From Silene latifolia (taxonomy: Eukaryota; Streptophyta; Magnoliopsida; Caryophyllales; Caryophyllaceae), in NCBI RefSeq assembly GCF_048544455.1, contig NC_133534.1, forward strand, positions 33,976,217 through 34,040,216: a DNA stretch of 64,000 nucleotides, in the 5' to 3' direction. The position numbers and the translations under genes are program-made. The notes below the pieces were generated by a model. The model searched no databases, had not been told where the DNA came from, and was given only the letters and a program-made list of their open reading frames with translations. Below, piece by piece: positions 11,658-23,074 of this stretch. How positions within the stretch are numbered: position 1 is the first letter of the stretch; each line of letters opens with the position of its first letter.

Positions 11658-13208
11658 ATGAAACCTTTTATAAAAGCTATAAATGAGATTTATAAAAAAA
11701 TTTCTTTAAAAGAAAATCAATTAAGCTTTTTAAAACATGAAGTTAATATTTTGACTATAGATCAAAAACTTAATAATCCTAGATTAAAACAAAAAATTAT
11801 GGATATTGAAAACCAGTTTTCCTTATCCATTTGCAATGATCATCCTAATGCTTTTTGGAATAGAAAGAAGCATATAGTAAATCTTCCTTATGAAGAAGAT
11901 TTTAGGGAAGAAAATGTTCCTACCAAGGCTAGACCTTGTCAAATGAATTCAGAATATTTAGAATTTTGCAAAAAAGAAATAAGTTCTCTTATAGAGAAAA
12001 AACTTATTGGACCATCCAAATCACCATGGTCTTGCACAACTTTTTATGTTAACAAAAATGCTGAAAAGGAACGAGGAGTTCCTAGATTAGTCATTAATTA
12101 TAAACCTTTAAATAAGGTCTTAAAATGGATTAGATATCCAATACCCAATAAAAAAGATTTATTAGATCGTTTATATAAAGCTCTAATATTCTCTAAATTT
12201 GATTTAAAATCTGGTTATTGGCAGATTCAAATCGACCCAGCAGACAGATATAAAACTGCTTTCAATGTTCCTTTTGGACAATATGAATGGCATGTTATGC
12301 CTTTTGGTTTGAAAAATACTCCATCAGAATTCCAAAAGATTATGAATGACATTTTTAACAATTTTAGTCATTTTATCATAGTTTATATTGATGATATTCT
12401 TGTCTTCTCCATGAATATAGAAGAACATTTTAAACATTTAGATATTTTCAAAAAAATTGTTATATCTAATGGTTTAGTTATTTCCAAAATTAAAATGTCT
12501 TTATTCCAGACTAAAATCAGATTTTTAGGTCATAATATTGAGAAAGGTCAAATTATTCCAATTAATAGAAGTATTGAATTTGGGTCTAAATTCCCAGATG
12601 AAATTACTGACAAGACTCAGCTTCAAAGATTCTTAGGGAGTCTGAATTATATTTCACCATATTATAATGATTTAGCGAAAGACACAGCTATTTTATATGA
12701 CAGGTTGAAAAAGAATCCCTGTGCCTGGTCCAATGATCACACTAAAGCCGTCAGGAAAATTAAAAGCAAAGTTATATCTTTACCATGTCTTAGTTTGGCA
12801 AACCCTCATTGGGAAAAGATAATTGAAATTGATGCTTCAGATATTGGTTATGGAGGGATCCTTAAACAAATAGATCCCAATAGTAAACATGAATTTTTAG
12901 TCCGTTTTTATTCAGGAAAATGGAATTCTGCACAATCAAATTATGCAACTATTGCTAAAGAAGTTTTAGCCATAGTCAGATGTGTTTTAAAATTTCAAAA
13001 TGATTTATATAACCAGAAATTTACAATAAGAACTGATTGTAGTTCTGCAAAATTTATGTTTCAAAAAGATTTTAAACATGATGTTTCCAAGCAAATGTTT
13101 GCAAGGTGGCAAGCACATTTAGCCCCTTTTGATTTTGAAATCCATTATAAAAAAGGATCTGATAATCATCTCCCTGATTTCTTAAGAAGGGAGTATTTAA
13201 CTCTATAA
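11658..13208 (+). pseudogene. Pararetrovirus reverse transcriptase and RNase H (copy B)
   Basis: This open stretch of 516 codons carries RT motifs VINYKPLNKVL, FDLKSGYWQI, MPFGLKN and YIDDILVF, then an RNase H domain with IDASDIGYGGIL and RTDCSSAKF. A partial protease tail precedes it (11402-11640, with IILGTPFITK). The absence of integrase and chromodomain supports Caulimoviridae over Ty3/Gypsy. Treated as a fossil. Confidence 0.9.
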
Positions 13209-13212
13209 GAGT

Positions 13213-14690
13213 TTGTTATTTGTTTCAGGAATGGATTTTGGTCGAGGCCGTGGCCGTGGCCGTTTTATGCATCCTTCTAATAGAGGGAGAGGACGGCAAT
13301 CATCCTCAATAATCATATATGGGAATAACCCAGGACAATCATCCTCAAATAATTATGGGAATAACCCAGAACCAGGTTCATCATCTGGTTTTACAAGACC
13401 AAGTAATACCTTGGCACAATATGGTGGGAAAAGGCTAATAGCCAAAAATTTATGTGATAATATCACAAAAGAAGATTATGATGAATTCCAAATATGGAAG
13501 CAGAAAGAACTTAATATAAGTTCGCCATCCTTCAAAAAAATTATGAAAGATTCTCTTGATGATAAAGAGAAAATGGTGAAATCACCAGAAGAAAGGGAGA
13601 TTATTATACTCCAAAATTCCGATAAGAAATGGGAAGAAAATCCCTGGTTATTATATAACCGCTATTTAACGAATAATCATTTTCCTATGGAGACTTATAA
13701 AAGTCGAGGTTTTTATGAAGGAATCCTATCTGAAAATGAATGCCATTTATCTCATTGGGAAGATCCAGGAAATTTCTTTAAATTTTCAAAAATTAATATC
13801 AAGAGGATAATATCCATAGAAGAATGGGGAATTACCCCATCCACTTCCAAAACCTTAATCAACAAAAATAATGTCAAAGTTGAATACAATTACTGGGATT
13901 ATATCCAGGCTTTTGACAAAGTTTTTCTATATGAAAACCCTACAAAGAGCCACACATGGCTCATAAAAATTTATCCGGAAGTCTTTAACCAAAATTTACC
14001 AAATTGGTTAATAAAATGGTGGCAATTTTATGGCACTCATGAAGACATTTTACCACCAATGTTTAAAAATCTTTATGACGAATGGAAAGATTTGCTTCCA
14101 GAAACGGATCAGGATAATATTCCTGGCATTATTCAATTAAATTTCTTCATTGAATTTTCTATTCCCTGGATTTGGAAATTTATTCCCAAAACAGGTTATA
14201 ATGATCTCAATTTATTTTGTTTAAAAAGAGAATCTTATTCTCGCTTTTGGGATGCAATGATGAGACAAGATAAAGATACAAATGAGTTAAAATGTATTTA
14301 CACTATCAATTTAATCCAAGACAAGATTGATAGTTTGATCATTTTCAATCTTTCAAGAAATCGGTGAATTAGAAGAACACCGACTATCCGGAGAATTATT
14401 TCAAGCGAGAAAATAAAACTAAAGTGAAATTGTTAGCTATTATTCTAAGTTGGCGAGAAAAGGCTTTAGCCCAAAGACAAATGCATGAGGATAATAAATC
14501 CCAGACAAGCGATGTGTCAATGACAAAATCTACAGCATCCAATAGCAAAAATACGTTTGAACTCCTTCAAGATGCTCAAGAAATGGAAGAAGAAATAGAT
14601 GTCCAGTTATTGATAGAGGAAAAAATACTCAATAAAAAGGCCAAAGAGGCCAAATCAAAAGACAAAGAAAAAACAGTGGAGTAAAGGCCA
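13213..14690 (+). pseudogene. Viral downstream ORF with Gly/Arg-rich start (copy B)
   Basis: It begins only a few bases after the RT/RNase H frame. The first 30 residues are Gly/Arg-rich, which suggests nucleic-acid binding. A region rich in Trp, Tyr and charged residues follows (for example WLIKWWQFYGTHEDILPPMF). A Glu/Lys-rich tail region lies at 14424-14684. The position fits the second ORF of Florendovirus-type genomes, whose function is not established. Broken fossil. Confidence 0.65.
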
Positions 14691-14811
14691 CTTTGTTTAA
14701 AGACGCATGCAATAATACAGGTGATAATACAGGATTAGCACTAATAAAGTGCAATAGTGAAAAACACTAATAAAGTGTATTTGTACTATTTGTAAATAGT
14801 TTCTATTTTGC

Positions 14812-14819
14812 CTATATAA
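14812..14819 (+). promoter_or_regulatory. TATA box of the pararetrovirus noncoding region
   Basis: The string ctatataaac lies in an AT-rich noncoding stretch after the last viral ORF and is followed by a pyrimidine-rich leader (ctctctcttagctccctctctctctccccc) and an AATAAA at 14912. In caulimovirids the intergenic region holds the pregenomic RNA promoter followed by the poly(A) signal, so the position fits. Activity is not shown. Confidence 0.6.
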
Positions 14820-14920
14820 ACAAGCACTTAGTTTAGTTTAGAGGCAGGCTTCTCCTATCCCTCTCTCTTAGCTCCCTCTCTCTCTCCCCCTTGTAAATCT
14901 TCTTTCTTATTAATAAAATC

Positions 14921-15376
14921 TCGTCAACCGTTAGTCTTCTATACTGAGCACAATCTAAGTTTGTAAGTTTTCTTGTTTTTATTTTTTTCTTGTTTTAAAT
15001 TTATTTTAATTTACTCTAAAGATGAGCCTAATAGGCTAAATCCTTTATTGAATTATGACGACACTTGATTAAGTTATATATTAAACCATGGATGTGTTAT
15101 TATTTTAAGATGGTTTTATTACCTATCAACATAAAATAAGAAGGTTTAGTGAGGGTACGCATTTTGTTCAAACTGAATTGGTAACTACGGAAGGAGAGAC
15201 ACCGTTTTGCCGTTATGCCATGGATAGGCGCTAGGCGTTTTTTGTCATCTCCGTACAGTTACCAGTTCAGATTAAACAATTTCGTGGTAATATCCCAATC
15301 ACTTATAATGAGCACTTGGGTGTGCGTCCTCGTTCTTATACTATGTTGCTACTGTAAAAAGATCCGCTGTACTTGG
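14921..15376. other. Noncoding stretch between viral fossil and first (TA)n element
   Basis: AT-rich sequence with no convincing coding frame. The first part may still be viral leader sequence. I see no primer-binding site or TIR in it. Confidence 0.4.
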
Positions 15377-15392
15377 TATATATATATATATA
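15377..15392. repeat. (TA)8 run at the left edge of TIR element 1
   Basis: A short TA microsatellite is followed immediately by gagagagg, the same arrangement seen at the left edges of the next two elements. Confidence 0.85.
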
Positions 15393-15659
15393 GAGAGAGG
15401 TAAAATCTAATGAGTCCTCCTCTCAAATTGAGTCCATAAGTCCCTTTAAGGGCCATTGGATGGACTAAATGGAAGGTTGAGATGAATTTGATTAAAGGCC
15501 TTTAAAAAGAAAAGGAAAAAAATGTGGATGGTTGGATTGAGATGGATGGTTGAGATTGAAAATTACCAAAAAAAAATTACCACTAATCAAATTTCTACAC
15601 ACTAATTAATTTTTCTTTCTCTCTCTAGCCCCTAATTAATCAGTTTTGAGTTTTAGATT

Positions 15660-16735
15660 TCAGAAGTGTAAATGTAATGTTGTATGAGTTTTACAAGTGT
15701 AAATGTGACGGAAATATAATTTTAACATTTTACAAGTGTAAATGTGATGTTTTACAAGTGTAAATGTAACATTTTAAGAGTGTAAATTTGATTTTTTGTG
15801 ACGGAAATTTTGAATTTATATAATTTTAACATTTTACAAGTGTAAATGTGATGTTTTACGAGTGTAAATGTAACATTTTAAGAGTGTAAATTTAATTTTT
15901 TGTGACGGAAATTTTGAATTTATATAATTTTAACATTTTACAAGTGTAAATGTGATGTTTTACGAGTGTAAATGTAACATTTTAAGAGTGTAAATTTAAT
16001 TTTTTGTGACGGAAATTTTGAATTTATATAATTTTAACATTTTACAAGTGTAAATGTGATGTTTTACGAGTGTAAATGTAACATTTTAAGAGTGTAAAAT
16101 TTGATTTTTTGTGACGGAAATTTTGAAATTATATAATTTTAACATTCTACAAGTGTAAATGTGATGTTTTACGAGTGTAAATGTAACATTTTAAGAGTGT
16201 AAATTTAATTTTTTGTGACGGAAATTTTGAATTTATATAATTTTAACATTTTACAAGTGTAAATGTGATGTTTTACGAGTGTAAATGTAACATTTTAAGA
16301 GTGTAAAATTTGATTTTTTGTGACGGAAATTTTGAAATTATATAATTTTAACATTCTACAAGTGTAAATGTGATGTTTTACGAGTGTAAATGTAACATTT
16401 TAAGAGTGTAAATTTAATTTTTTGTGACGGAAATTTTGAATTTATATAATTTTAACATTTTACAAGTGTAAATGTGATGTTTTACGAGTGTAAATGTAAC
16501 ATTTTAAGAGTGTAAAATTTGATTTTTTGTGACGGAAATTTTGAAATTATATAATTTTAACATTTTACAAGTGTAAATGTGATGTTTTACGAGTGTAAAT
16601 GTAACATTTTAAGAGTGTAAATTTGATTTTTGGTGACGGAAATTTTGAATTTATATAATTTTAACATTTTACAAGTGTAAATGTGATGTTTTACGAGTGT
16701 AAATGTAACATTTTAAGAGTGTAAATTTAATTTTT
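15660..16735. repeat. About 104-bp minisatellite, roughly ten units, partly a 209-bp dimer
   Basis: The landmark gtgacggaaat recurs near 15798, 15902, 16006, 16111, 16214 and onward at about 104 bp. Each unit is built from shorter phrases such as acaagtgtaaatgtgatg and acgagtgtaaatgtaac. Two unit types alternate: one with gtgtaaatttaat and gaatttat, the other with gtgtaaaatttgat and gaaattat. The second type appears near 16095, 16305 and 16513, giving a higher-order period of about 209 bp over the middle of the array. Confidence 0.9.
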
Positions 16736-16904
16736 TAGTCAATTTGAAGGTTTTAGAGTGTAACTTTTGTCCTTTGAGTGTGAATTTGGTCCTTTATAAG
16801 TGTAACTTTGTCCTTTACGAGTAAAACTTTAGTCCGACTACCAAAAAACGCCACCATCATCGTCCTCTCCCACCAACTCATATCCACAAAAATATATGAG
16901 TGCA

Positions 16905-17330
16905 AATTTATATAATTTTAACGAGTGTAAATGTAAAGAAATACAAGTGTAAATGTAAAGAAGTACAAGTGTAAATGTTAAGATATATGACTGTAAATGT
17001 TAAGAAATATGAGTGTAAATTTAAAGAAATACGAGTGTAAATGTGAGGAGATACAAGTGTAAATTTAAGAGAAATACGAGTGTAAATGTGAGGAGATACA
17101 AGTGTAAATTTAAATAAAAACGAGTGTAAATGTGAGGAAATACAAGTGTAAATGTAAAAAATATGAGTGTAAATGTAAAAAATATGAGTGTAAATGTAAA
17201 AAATATGAGTGTAAATGTAAAGAAATATGAGTGTCAATGTAAAGAAATGTGAGTGTAAATGTGAGGAAATACAAGTGTAAATTTATAGAAATGCGAGCGT
17301 AAATGTGATACAAGTGTAAATTTAACAAGA
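16905..17330. repeat. About 20-bp AT-rich minisatellite (gagtgtaaatgt...)
   Basis: Short units such as atacaagtgtaaatgtaaag and aatatgagtgtaaatg repeat about twenty times. They are probably derived from the same phrases as the neighbouring 104-bp array. Opposite-strand frames rich in YIYTH and LHLYFLTF come from the repeat and are not genes. Confidence 0.85.
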
Positions 17331-17467
17331 CAAAGTGATATTTAAAATACGAAATTTGAAAAAATGTACTCATACTTCCTATTTTCTAAATCTGGGTTTG
17401 AATATGAATAAAATCGACTTGGATATATATAAACAAACACCCACAACTAACAAAACACCATCTTTTT

Positions 17468-17508
<41 letters not shown>

Positions 17509-18518
17509 GACAACAAACACCATCAGTACAAGAAACACAATAAAGAAAAGACAAGTTGAAATCAGAAAAAAAAATACACTTACTAAAACAAACACACTTA
17601 CTAAAACAACAAACACCATCAGTACAACAAACACCATCCAATTGTTTGTTTTTCAAAGTAGAAAACAAATACACTTACTAAAACAACAAAATTTATCGAA
17701 ATCAGAAAAAAAAAAAAAAAAAAAAAAAATTGAAATAAAACAGTAACACGAAACAGCAGGAACAAAAAAAAAGGAGAAAATTTGAAATTGTCGGGTTGTT
17801 GTTGTTGCAGATCTGGGTGACGGATAAAGGAGGAAGAAGGAAGGTGGCGGTATGTGGTGATGTGCGGCGGTGGCGCGGTGCATGGTGGTTGTGAAGGGAG
17901 ATGAGGCAGCGGCAGATCTGGAGAAAAAACAGAAAGGGTGGTGGTGTGGTTGTCGTGGTCGGCTGGTGATAGGGGATGTGGTGTGTGGCGTGGTTGGTGG
18001 TGGTCTGCTTGAGGTGGTGGCTTGGTGGTCGTGGTTTTTGTGGTGCGTGGTGAGTCATGGTGGCAGATCTGATAGGAGGAGGAAGTAGGGTAGTGGCGGT
18101 GGTGGAGGTGGTTGTTGTGGTGTGTGGTGGGTCGTGGGCTGCGAGAGGTTGTCGGTGTTGGTCGTGGGGTCGGGTAGGTAAGGAAGAGGGGGAAATTTTT
18201 TTTGAATTATTTGGTTTTTGAATTTTGTTGGATTTTTGAGAGGATTTGAGATTTTTTTGGTTTTTAGAGAGATGAGGGGGAGGATAATTGTGAGATGAGA
18301 GAGAAGTGGGTGGAAAAAGAAGGGTTTTATAGTCAAATTAGGGTTTGATTAGTGAAGGTAGTGAGGGAAAGTGATTAATTAGGATTGATCCCCTAATTTT
18401 AGCACTAATCCCTCCCTTTTCCCTTCCAATCTCAACCCTCATCTCATCTTTTCAATGGTCCAAAGAGACTTACAGTGACTCAATAAAATTGGGTGGACTC
18501 ACCGATCTCTTTTTCTTT

Positions 18519-18530
<12 letters not shown>

Positions 18531-18578
<48 letters not shown>
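18531..18578. repeat. (TA)n run between TIR elements 1 and 2
   Basis: About 24 TA units, flanked by ctctctctct on the left and gagagagaga on the right, so the whole block is a palindrome of CT, TA and GA runs. Confidence 0.95.
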
Positions 18579-18594
<16 letters not shown>

Positions 18595-19815
18595 AAGTGG
18601 ATCCCGGTGAGAACGATCATTCGGTGAGAACGGTGAACAAGCTAAATAATCCACACCAACCTCATTTTCTCTCCCGATAAAACAATTTTTCAATAACAAT
18701 TTTTCAATACTCCCTGCCAGAGTACCATTCTCATTAACCAAGAGTCCTTATCCACTTTATTTCCCCAAAATTCCTTTATCCCTCCACCACCCATCGGACC
18801 TGCTCAGATGATCCGACGGAGACGGTATTTTACGTTGCCGGCCATAGAAACACCAAACAACCATATGTCGGTCACGGTGCTCCCTTTTCCCCGACTATTC
18901 CGATGACGCCCTATCGTCGTTCCATCAAACTGCTGAGCACTATACGGGAAGTGGAATTACTGAGCGGCAGACAACAAGTCGCCGGAGTCAAGTACCTTAC
19001 CTCCTTCTCTGCTTCGTTGATGTCCAATTTATTTCGATGTATCTACACTAGTCCTTGATGTATCTAATGGTTGTTTTAATGTATCTACCATAGATACACA
19101 TAATTAGTTACTAGGTACATTTAATTTGGTTTTAGATACATCAATATAGAAATTAGATACACTAGTTTCATATTATGTAGCGAATTTTTAAGAAGGGGAA
19201 GAGTGTTTGACGACGGTCGCCGTAGATCAATGTGTTTGGGATTGGCACGTTTGAGGCTAGAAAAGTATGGATAGAAAAGTTGATTAGAGCTCCGACTGTG
19301 ATGATCGTTGGAAGGAGAAAGCAAAAGTGACGATAATGGAGATCTTTAGTTATGCGAGTAGTGTGACATTGTCTGATGCCACTGGGTCGACATGATCATC
19401 TTGATCATCATGATCGGATGAAGACTCATAGGAAAGAGAATGTATAGAATCATCAAGATCGAAGCTCTGAACATCAAAAACGGCATCGACGTTCGCTAAT
19501 TACAATCGGATTGATTGATAAACTCCCAATTACACAAATCACCATTAACCATTACGAATTGGAGTAATTGAAGACAATGAAATAATTTTTTTTTTTTTTG
19601 CGATTTTGCCATTGAAATGATGTTGTTGATGATACAGTTCGTCGGTGATTCTAGTTGTATCACGATGGTTGGGTCTTGAGATTGCGAGAAGATGGGTGGA
19701 AAATATGTGGGTATTTTAATTTAATACGGAGTATATACCTATGGTTAGTAATAATTAATATAAAGGTCGTTCTCACCGTTTTCAGACTGAGTGATCGTTC
19801 ACCTAGGATCCTAAA

Positions 19816-19819
<4 letters not shown>
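18579..19819. mobile_element. (TA)n-bounded TIR element 2 (non-autonomous)
   Basis: The left end reads gtggatcccggtgagaacga followed by tcattcggtgagaacggtga. The reverse complement of the right end reads ggatcctaggtgaacgatca, then a matching gaaaacggtgagaacgacc. These are clear terminal inverted repeats, placed directly against (TA)n runs. The 1.2-kb interior shows no transposase frame and includes an oligo-T tract. Same architecture as its two neighbours. Confidence 0.75.

Positions 19820-19882
<63 letters not shown>
19820..19882. repeat. (TA)n run between TIR elements 2 and 3
   Basis: About 31 TA units, followed by gagagagagagat. Confidence 0.95.
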
Positions 19883-19895
<13 letters not shown>

Positions 19896-21915
19896 TTGGA
19901 TTTGGTGATTTTGGTTCTTATGGTGAGTTGTGAGTTGGGGAATCTCAACCACTAGATTATATTAGAGATGAGTGGCCAAGATCAAATCTTTACGTATATA
20001 AAACCATCATTATCATTTACTTATTTTTCTTTTTCTAATGTTACTTTTTGTTTACTTTAATTTTTTTTTTTTTTTACCTCGTGTTATTATGCTTTTTTTA
20101 CCACTTTGATTTTTGTTTTCTCTTATGTTTTTCTTTAATTTACTCATTATGTTACCTTTTTTCTTTTTCTTTTTGTACCGGAATTTTTTTACTTGAAATT
20201 TTTTTACTCTTATTTTTTTACCTCGTGTTATTATGCTATTATTGTGCTTTTTTTTTTTACCTGGATTTTTTTACGACTTTGATTTTTTTCTCTCTTTTTT
20301 TTTACATGTTATTGTCTTTGTTATTGTTATTCCATTTGTTATTGTGATGTTATTCTCATCATTACTTTGATTTTTTTACGATTTTGATTTTTTTTTCTTT
20401 TTTTTACCATATGTTATTGTCTTTGTTATTGTTATTCATTGTTATTGTGATGTTATTTCATTGTTACTATGAATTTTTTTACGACTTTGATTTTTTTTTT
20501 TTACCACGTGTTATTGTGCTGTTATTCTACTGTTATTCTGCTGTTATTGTGATGTTATTCCGGTGTCACTTTTTTTTTACTACTTTGATTTTTTTACTCT
20601 TATGTTATTCTACTGTTATTCTGCTGTTATTGTGATGTTATTCCGCTATCACTTTGATTTTTTTTTAACGACTTTGATTTTTTTCTTTTTTTTAGCACGT
20701 ATTATTGTGATGTTATTCTACTGTTATTGTGATGTTATTCTTGTATTATTGTACTGTTACTCTGATATTATTGTGCTGTTAGATCATTAGAACCCACATT
20801 ATCAACACCAAAAGTTTCCTCATCATAAAAACTCATATTCATCCCCAATAAAACCCGCCATTACCATCATCAACTCGACCCAAATCAGCCAAGCTTTACC
20901 TCCTCTGCCTCACACAACCCCACAATCCGAAAACCAGACATAAACCTAGCATCAACCACCATGGCAGCACGACAACTCCATCTGACCACGACACCAAGCA
21001 ACAGCAGCAATCACCACCGTGACATTATTATTCATCTTCACTCATGCTCACCTCCATTATCATCACCACGCCCTCGACAACCAAACAAAAATGCGAATAA
21101 ATGACCCACCGATTCCACCACCGTTACCATTCCTCCATCATCGACCGCAACCCCGACAACCACCATACCATCGTCATCTCAATCATAACAAAGAATGACG
21201 AAACAACGCAACTCGCATCAACAACACCAACAAAGAACCACGACAAAGAAAGAACACAACAATCGCATCATAATTGCACTCCCAGTGCACACGTCGTCGC
21301 TGTCAACCGGTTCGCAACACATATCCGCTCTTCCCCACTTACTTATACAGTCATACATCCTCACCCTTTTTTCCATACATAGATCAATCATTTCTTTGCT
21401 TCTCTTTTGATTTGATTTTTTTCGTTACAAATTAAAGTTCCACACCAAATCAAACTACACAAAACACATACAGAAAGTAAAAGAGTAGATTATATAAATG
21501 ACAAGTAGTGAGAAATCACCAAGTACACCATCTAAACGCCAAGCATGGTTTTGCACCACCGGCTTACCAAGCGATGTCATTATATTAGAGATGGATCGAA
21601 GAGACATAAAGAGAGAAAAATTGGGGGAAATTTGAGGAAGAGATGCAAGAATACAATATAAGCTGAAAAAGGGAAAAAATCGCAGTAAAATTGAAGAAAT
21701 ATGAAGTCGAATTCGATTTTGGATAAAGAAGACAGGAAGCAATAGAGAAGAGAGAGAATTGTAATAGTCAAAGAATTGGCTGAATGAATAAATTTGGGAA
21801 ATTAATGATTGACGTGCTTTAATTGGAGAGCGTTGATTGTATTATTTTCAATGGTCTAGATTTTAAAGCATACAAACTCACAACTCACCATAAGAACCAA
21901 ACTCACGAGATCCCG

Positions 21916-21918
<3 letters not shown>
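19883..21918. mobile_element. (TA)n-bounded TIR element 3 (non-autonomous)
   Basis: The left end contains ttggttcttatggtgagttg and the reverse complement of the right end contains the same 20-mer followed by tgagtt, so the terminal inverted repeats are strong. The interior holds a T-rich low-complexity stretch (about 20050-20780, with repeated gttattgtgatgttattc phrases) and an A/C-rich stretch. No transposase was found. The right end abuts a long (TA)n run. Confidence 0.8.

Positions 21919-22008
<90 letters not shown>
21919..22008. repeat. Long (TA)n run at the right edge of TIR element 3
   Basis: About 45 TA units, the longest of the four runs, ending in ttaattaattatg. Confidence 0.95.
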
Positions 22009-22011
<3 letters not shown>

Positions 22012-22315
22012 TTAATTATGTTTATCATGCATTCCTCTCTATCATTTTGCTTCTTCTTTGTTTTAGTTTATTTAATTTGTTTTACTAGCTAATTAAGCGA
22101 ATAATACTTAAAGAAATAACATAATGGTCGATAAAAACACATACACATGCAAATGAAATAATTAGAAAAAGAAAATAATGACGATGAAAGACGATGAAAC
22201 CAACAGTGACGGCGAGATTTACCTGATAATTAGAGGAAGTAAGAGACGATGAAATCAACAGTGACGGCGAGAAGATAAAGCGACGATGAGAAAGAGAGAA
22301 AGAGACGATGAGAAA

Positions 22316-22412
22316 GTGTGTGTTTTGTGTTTGTGTTTGTGTTTGTCTGTTGTGTTTGTGTTTGTGTTTGTGTATTAAGGTTTGTGTTTTGTGGCTGTAG
22401 CAGATTTGTGTT
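22316..22412. repeat. TTTGTG minisatellite
   Basis: Imperfect repeats of gtttgtgtttgtg, about 100 bp, lying just inside the CACTA terminal region. Confidence 0.8.
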
Positions 22413-22419
22413 TGTGTGG

Positions 22420-22811
22420 TTTATAGTATGGAAGGTATTGACAACGGTTATTAAACAACAACCGTTGTTAAATAAGTTTTAACAACGGTTTTAAAACAAC
22501 AACCGTTGTCAAATACGTTTTAACAACGGTTGTAAAACAACAACCGTTGTCAAATAAGTTTTAACAACGGGTTTCAAAAGTAACCGTTGTGATTACTTTT
22601 CACTAACTTTGCGTCAATTTTGCGCCAAATTATTAACAACGGTTGTGCATGTGTTACCCGTTGTTAAAACTTATAACAACGGTTGTTATAACCATACCCG
22701 TTGTAATTCATTTTAGTAAAATTCGCGCCATACATTCTACAACGTCTATTGTGATTTTCGTGAATAATCGTTGTTAAAGGGGCGTTGTAGTTGCCTGGAT
22801 TTGTAGTAGTG
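22420..22811. mobile_element. CACTA (En/Spm) transposon terminal fragment
   Basis: The right edge reads tttgtagtagtg, the reverse complement of the CACTACTACAAA terminus of plant CACTA elements. It is preceded by the subterminal repeat array typical of the superfamily: acaacggtt and its complement aaccgttgt occur many times between 22438 and 22800. No matching CACTACTACAAA start was found to the left, so only one end is visible. The left part was probably lost, perhaps where the (TA)n element lies. Confidence 0.85.
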
Positions 22812-22961
22812 TTTAAAACATGTGCAAGTTTCAGTCCCTTGCAAATTTAGCACGTGTTTTACTCTATTATCAATATAAAATAAATAGAATATAAAATATC
22901 CTTGTACATTACTTAACATCCTTTAAATAATAACAATGATATCAATGACTATAAATTCATA

Positions 22962-22991
22962 CCCGTGCAAATTGCACGGGTTGAAAACTAG
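22962..22991 (+). mobile_element. Helitron 3' terminus A
   Basis: A perfect hairpin, cccgtgcaaattgcacggg, is followed by ttgaaaa and CTAG, with T as the next base. This is the textbook Helitron 3' end (hairpin, short spacer, CTRR, insertion before T). The 5' end of the element was not identified. Confidence 0.85.
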
Positions 22992-23074
22992 TTTTTCATG
23001 AATAAGAAAACGTAATCCAAAGTGAAATAAAATGGGTGCATCTTTCTTTATTAGGGTGTATGGTAGAGAAAAAA

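Larger units (their letters stand above)
11402..14920 (+). mobile_element. Endogenous pararetrovirus fossil, copy B (head to head with copy A)
   Basis: On the plus strand this copy begins inside the protease and continues through RT/RNase H, the downstream ORF and a noncoding region with a TATA box. It is the inverted counterpart of about 5725-8478: base 14169 pairs with base 5725 and about 11402 pairs with about 8478. The arms differ at only scattered positions. The RT/RNase H region is one open frame of 516 codons, so this copy is better preserved than copy A, though it lacks the front part of the genome. The viral end near 14920 is an estimate. Confidence 0.85.
15393..18530. mobile_element. 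(TA)n-bounded TIR element 1 (non-autonomous)
   Basis: The left end reads gagtcc...attgagtcc.taagtccctttaag..ccattgga, and the reverse complement of the right end reads gagtcc...attgagtc..taagtctctttgg.ccattga. These are diverged terminal inverted repeats of about 80 bp. Both ends lie directly against GA/CT-rich and (TA)n tracts. The interior holds two minisatellite arrays, poly(A) stretches and a GGTGG-rich segment (about 17800-18180) but no transposase. Target preference for TA repeats recalls Micron-type or some Mutator/Mariner-derived elements; the superfamily is not assigned. Confidence 0.7.

Noticed and set aside
5725-14169. Inverted viral arms as giant TIRs of a DNA transposon
   Set aside because: The arms are coding viral sequence, one is cut by an LTR, and no target duplication is visible.
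5725-14900. Viral block as an ordinary Ty3/Gypsy retrotransposon
   Set aside because: There is no integrase and no LTR, and the gene order and coat protein motif fit Caulimoviridae.
15660-16735. CRISPR-like array
   Set aside because: Units are contiguous with no unique spacers and the genome is a plant; it is a minisatellite.
16908-17373. Minus-strand frames rich in YIYTHIF and LHLYFLTF
   Set aside because: They are translations of a 20-bp minisatellite and share no features with real proteins.
17800-18180. GGTGG-rich stretch as an exon of a glycine-rich protein
   Set aside because: No sustained frame or splice sites; more likely transposon-internal filler.
20048-20790. Plus-strand frames rich in Phe, Leu and Tyr resembling membrane proteins
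   Set aside because: Low-complexity T-rich sequence inside TIR element 3; hydrophobicity comes from poly(T).
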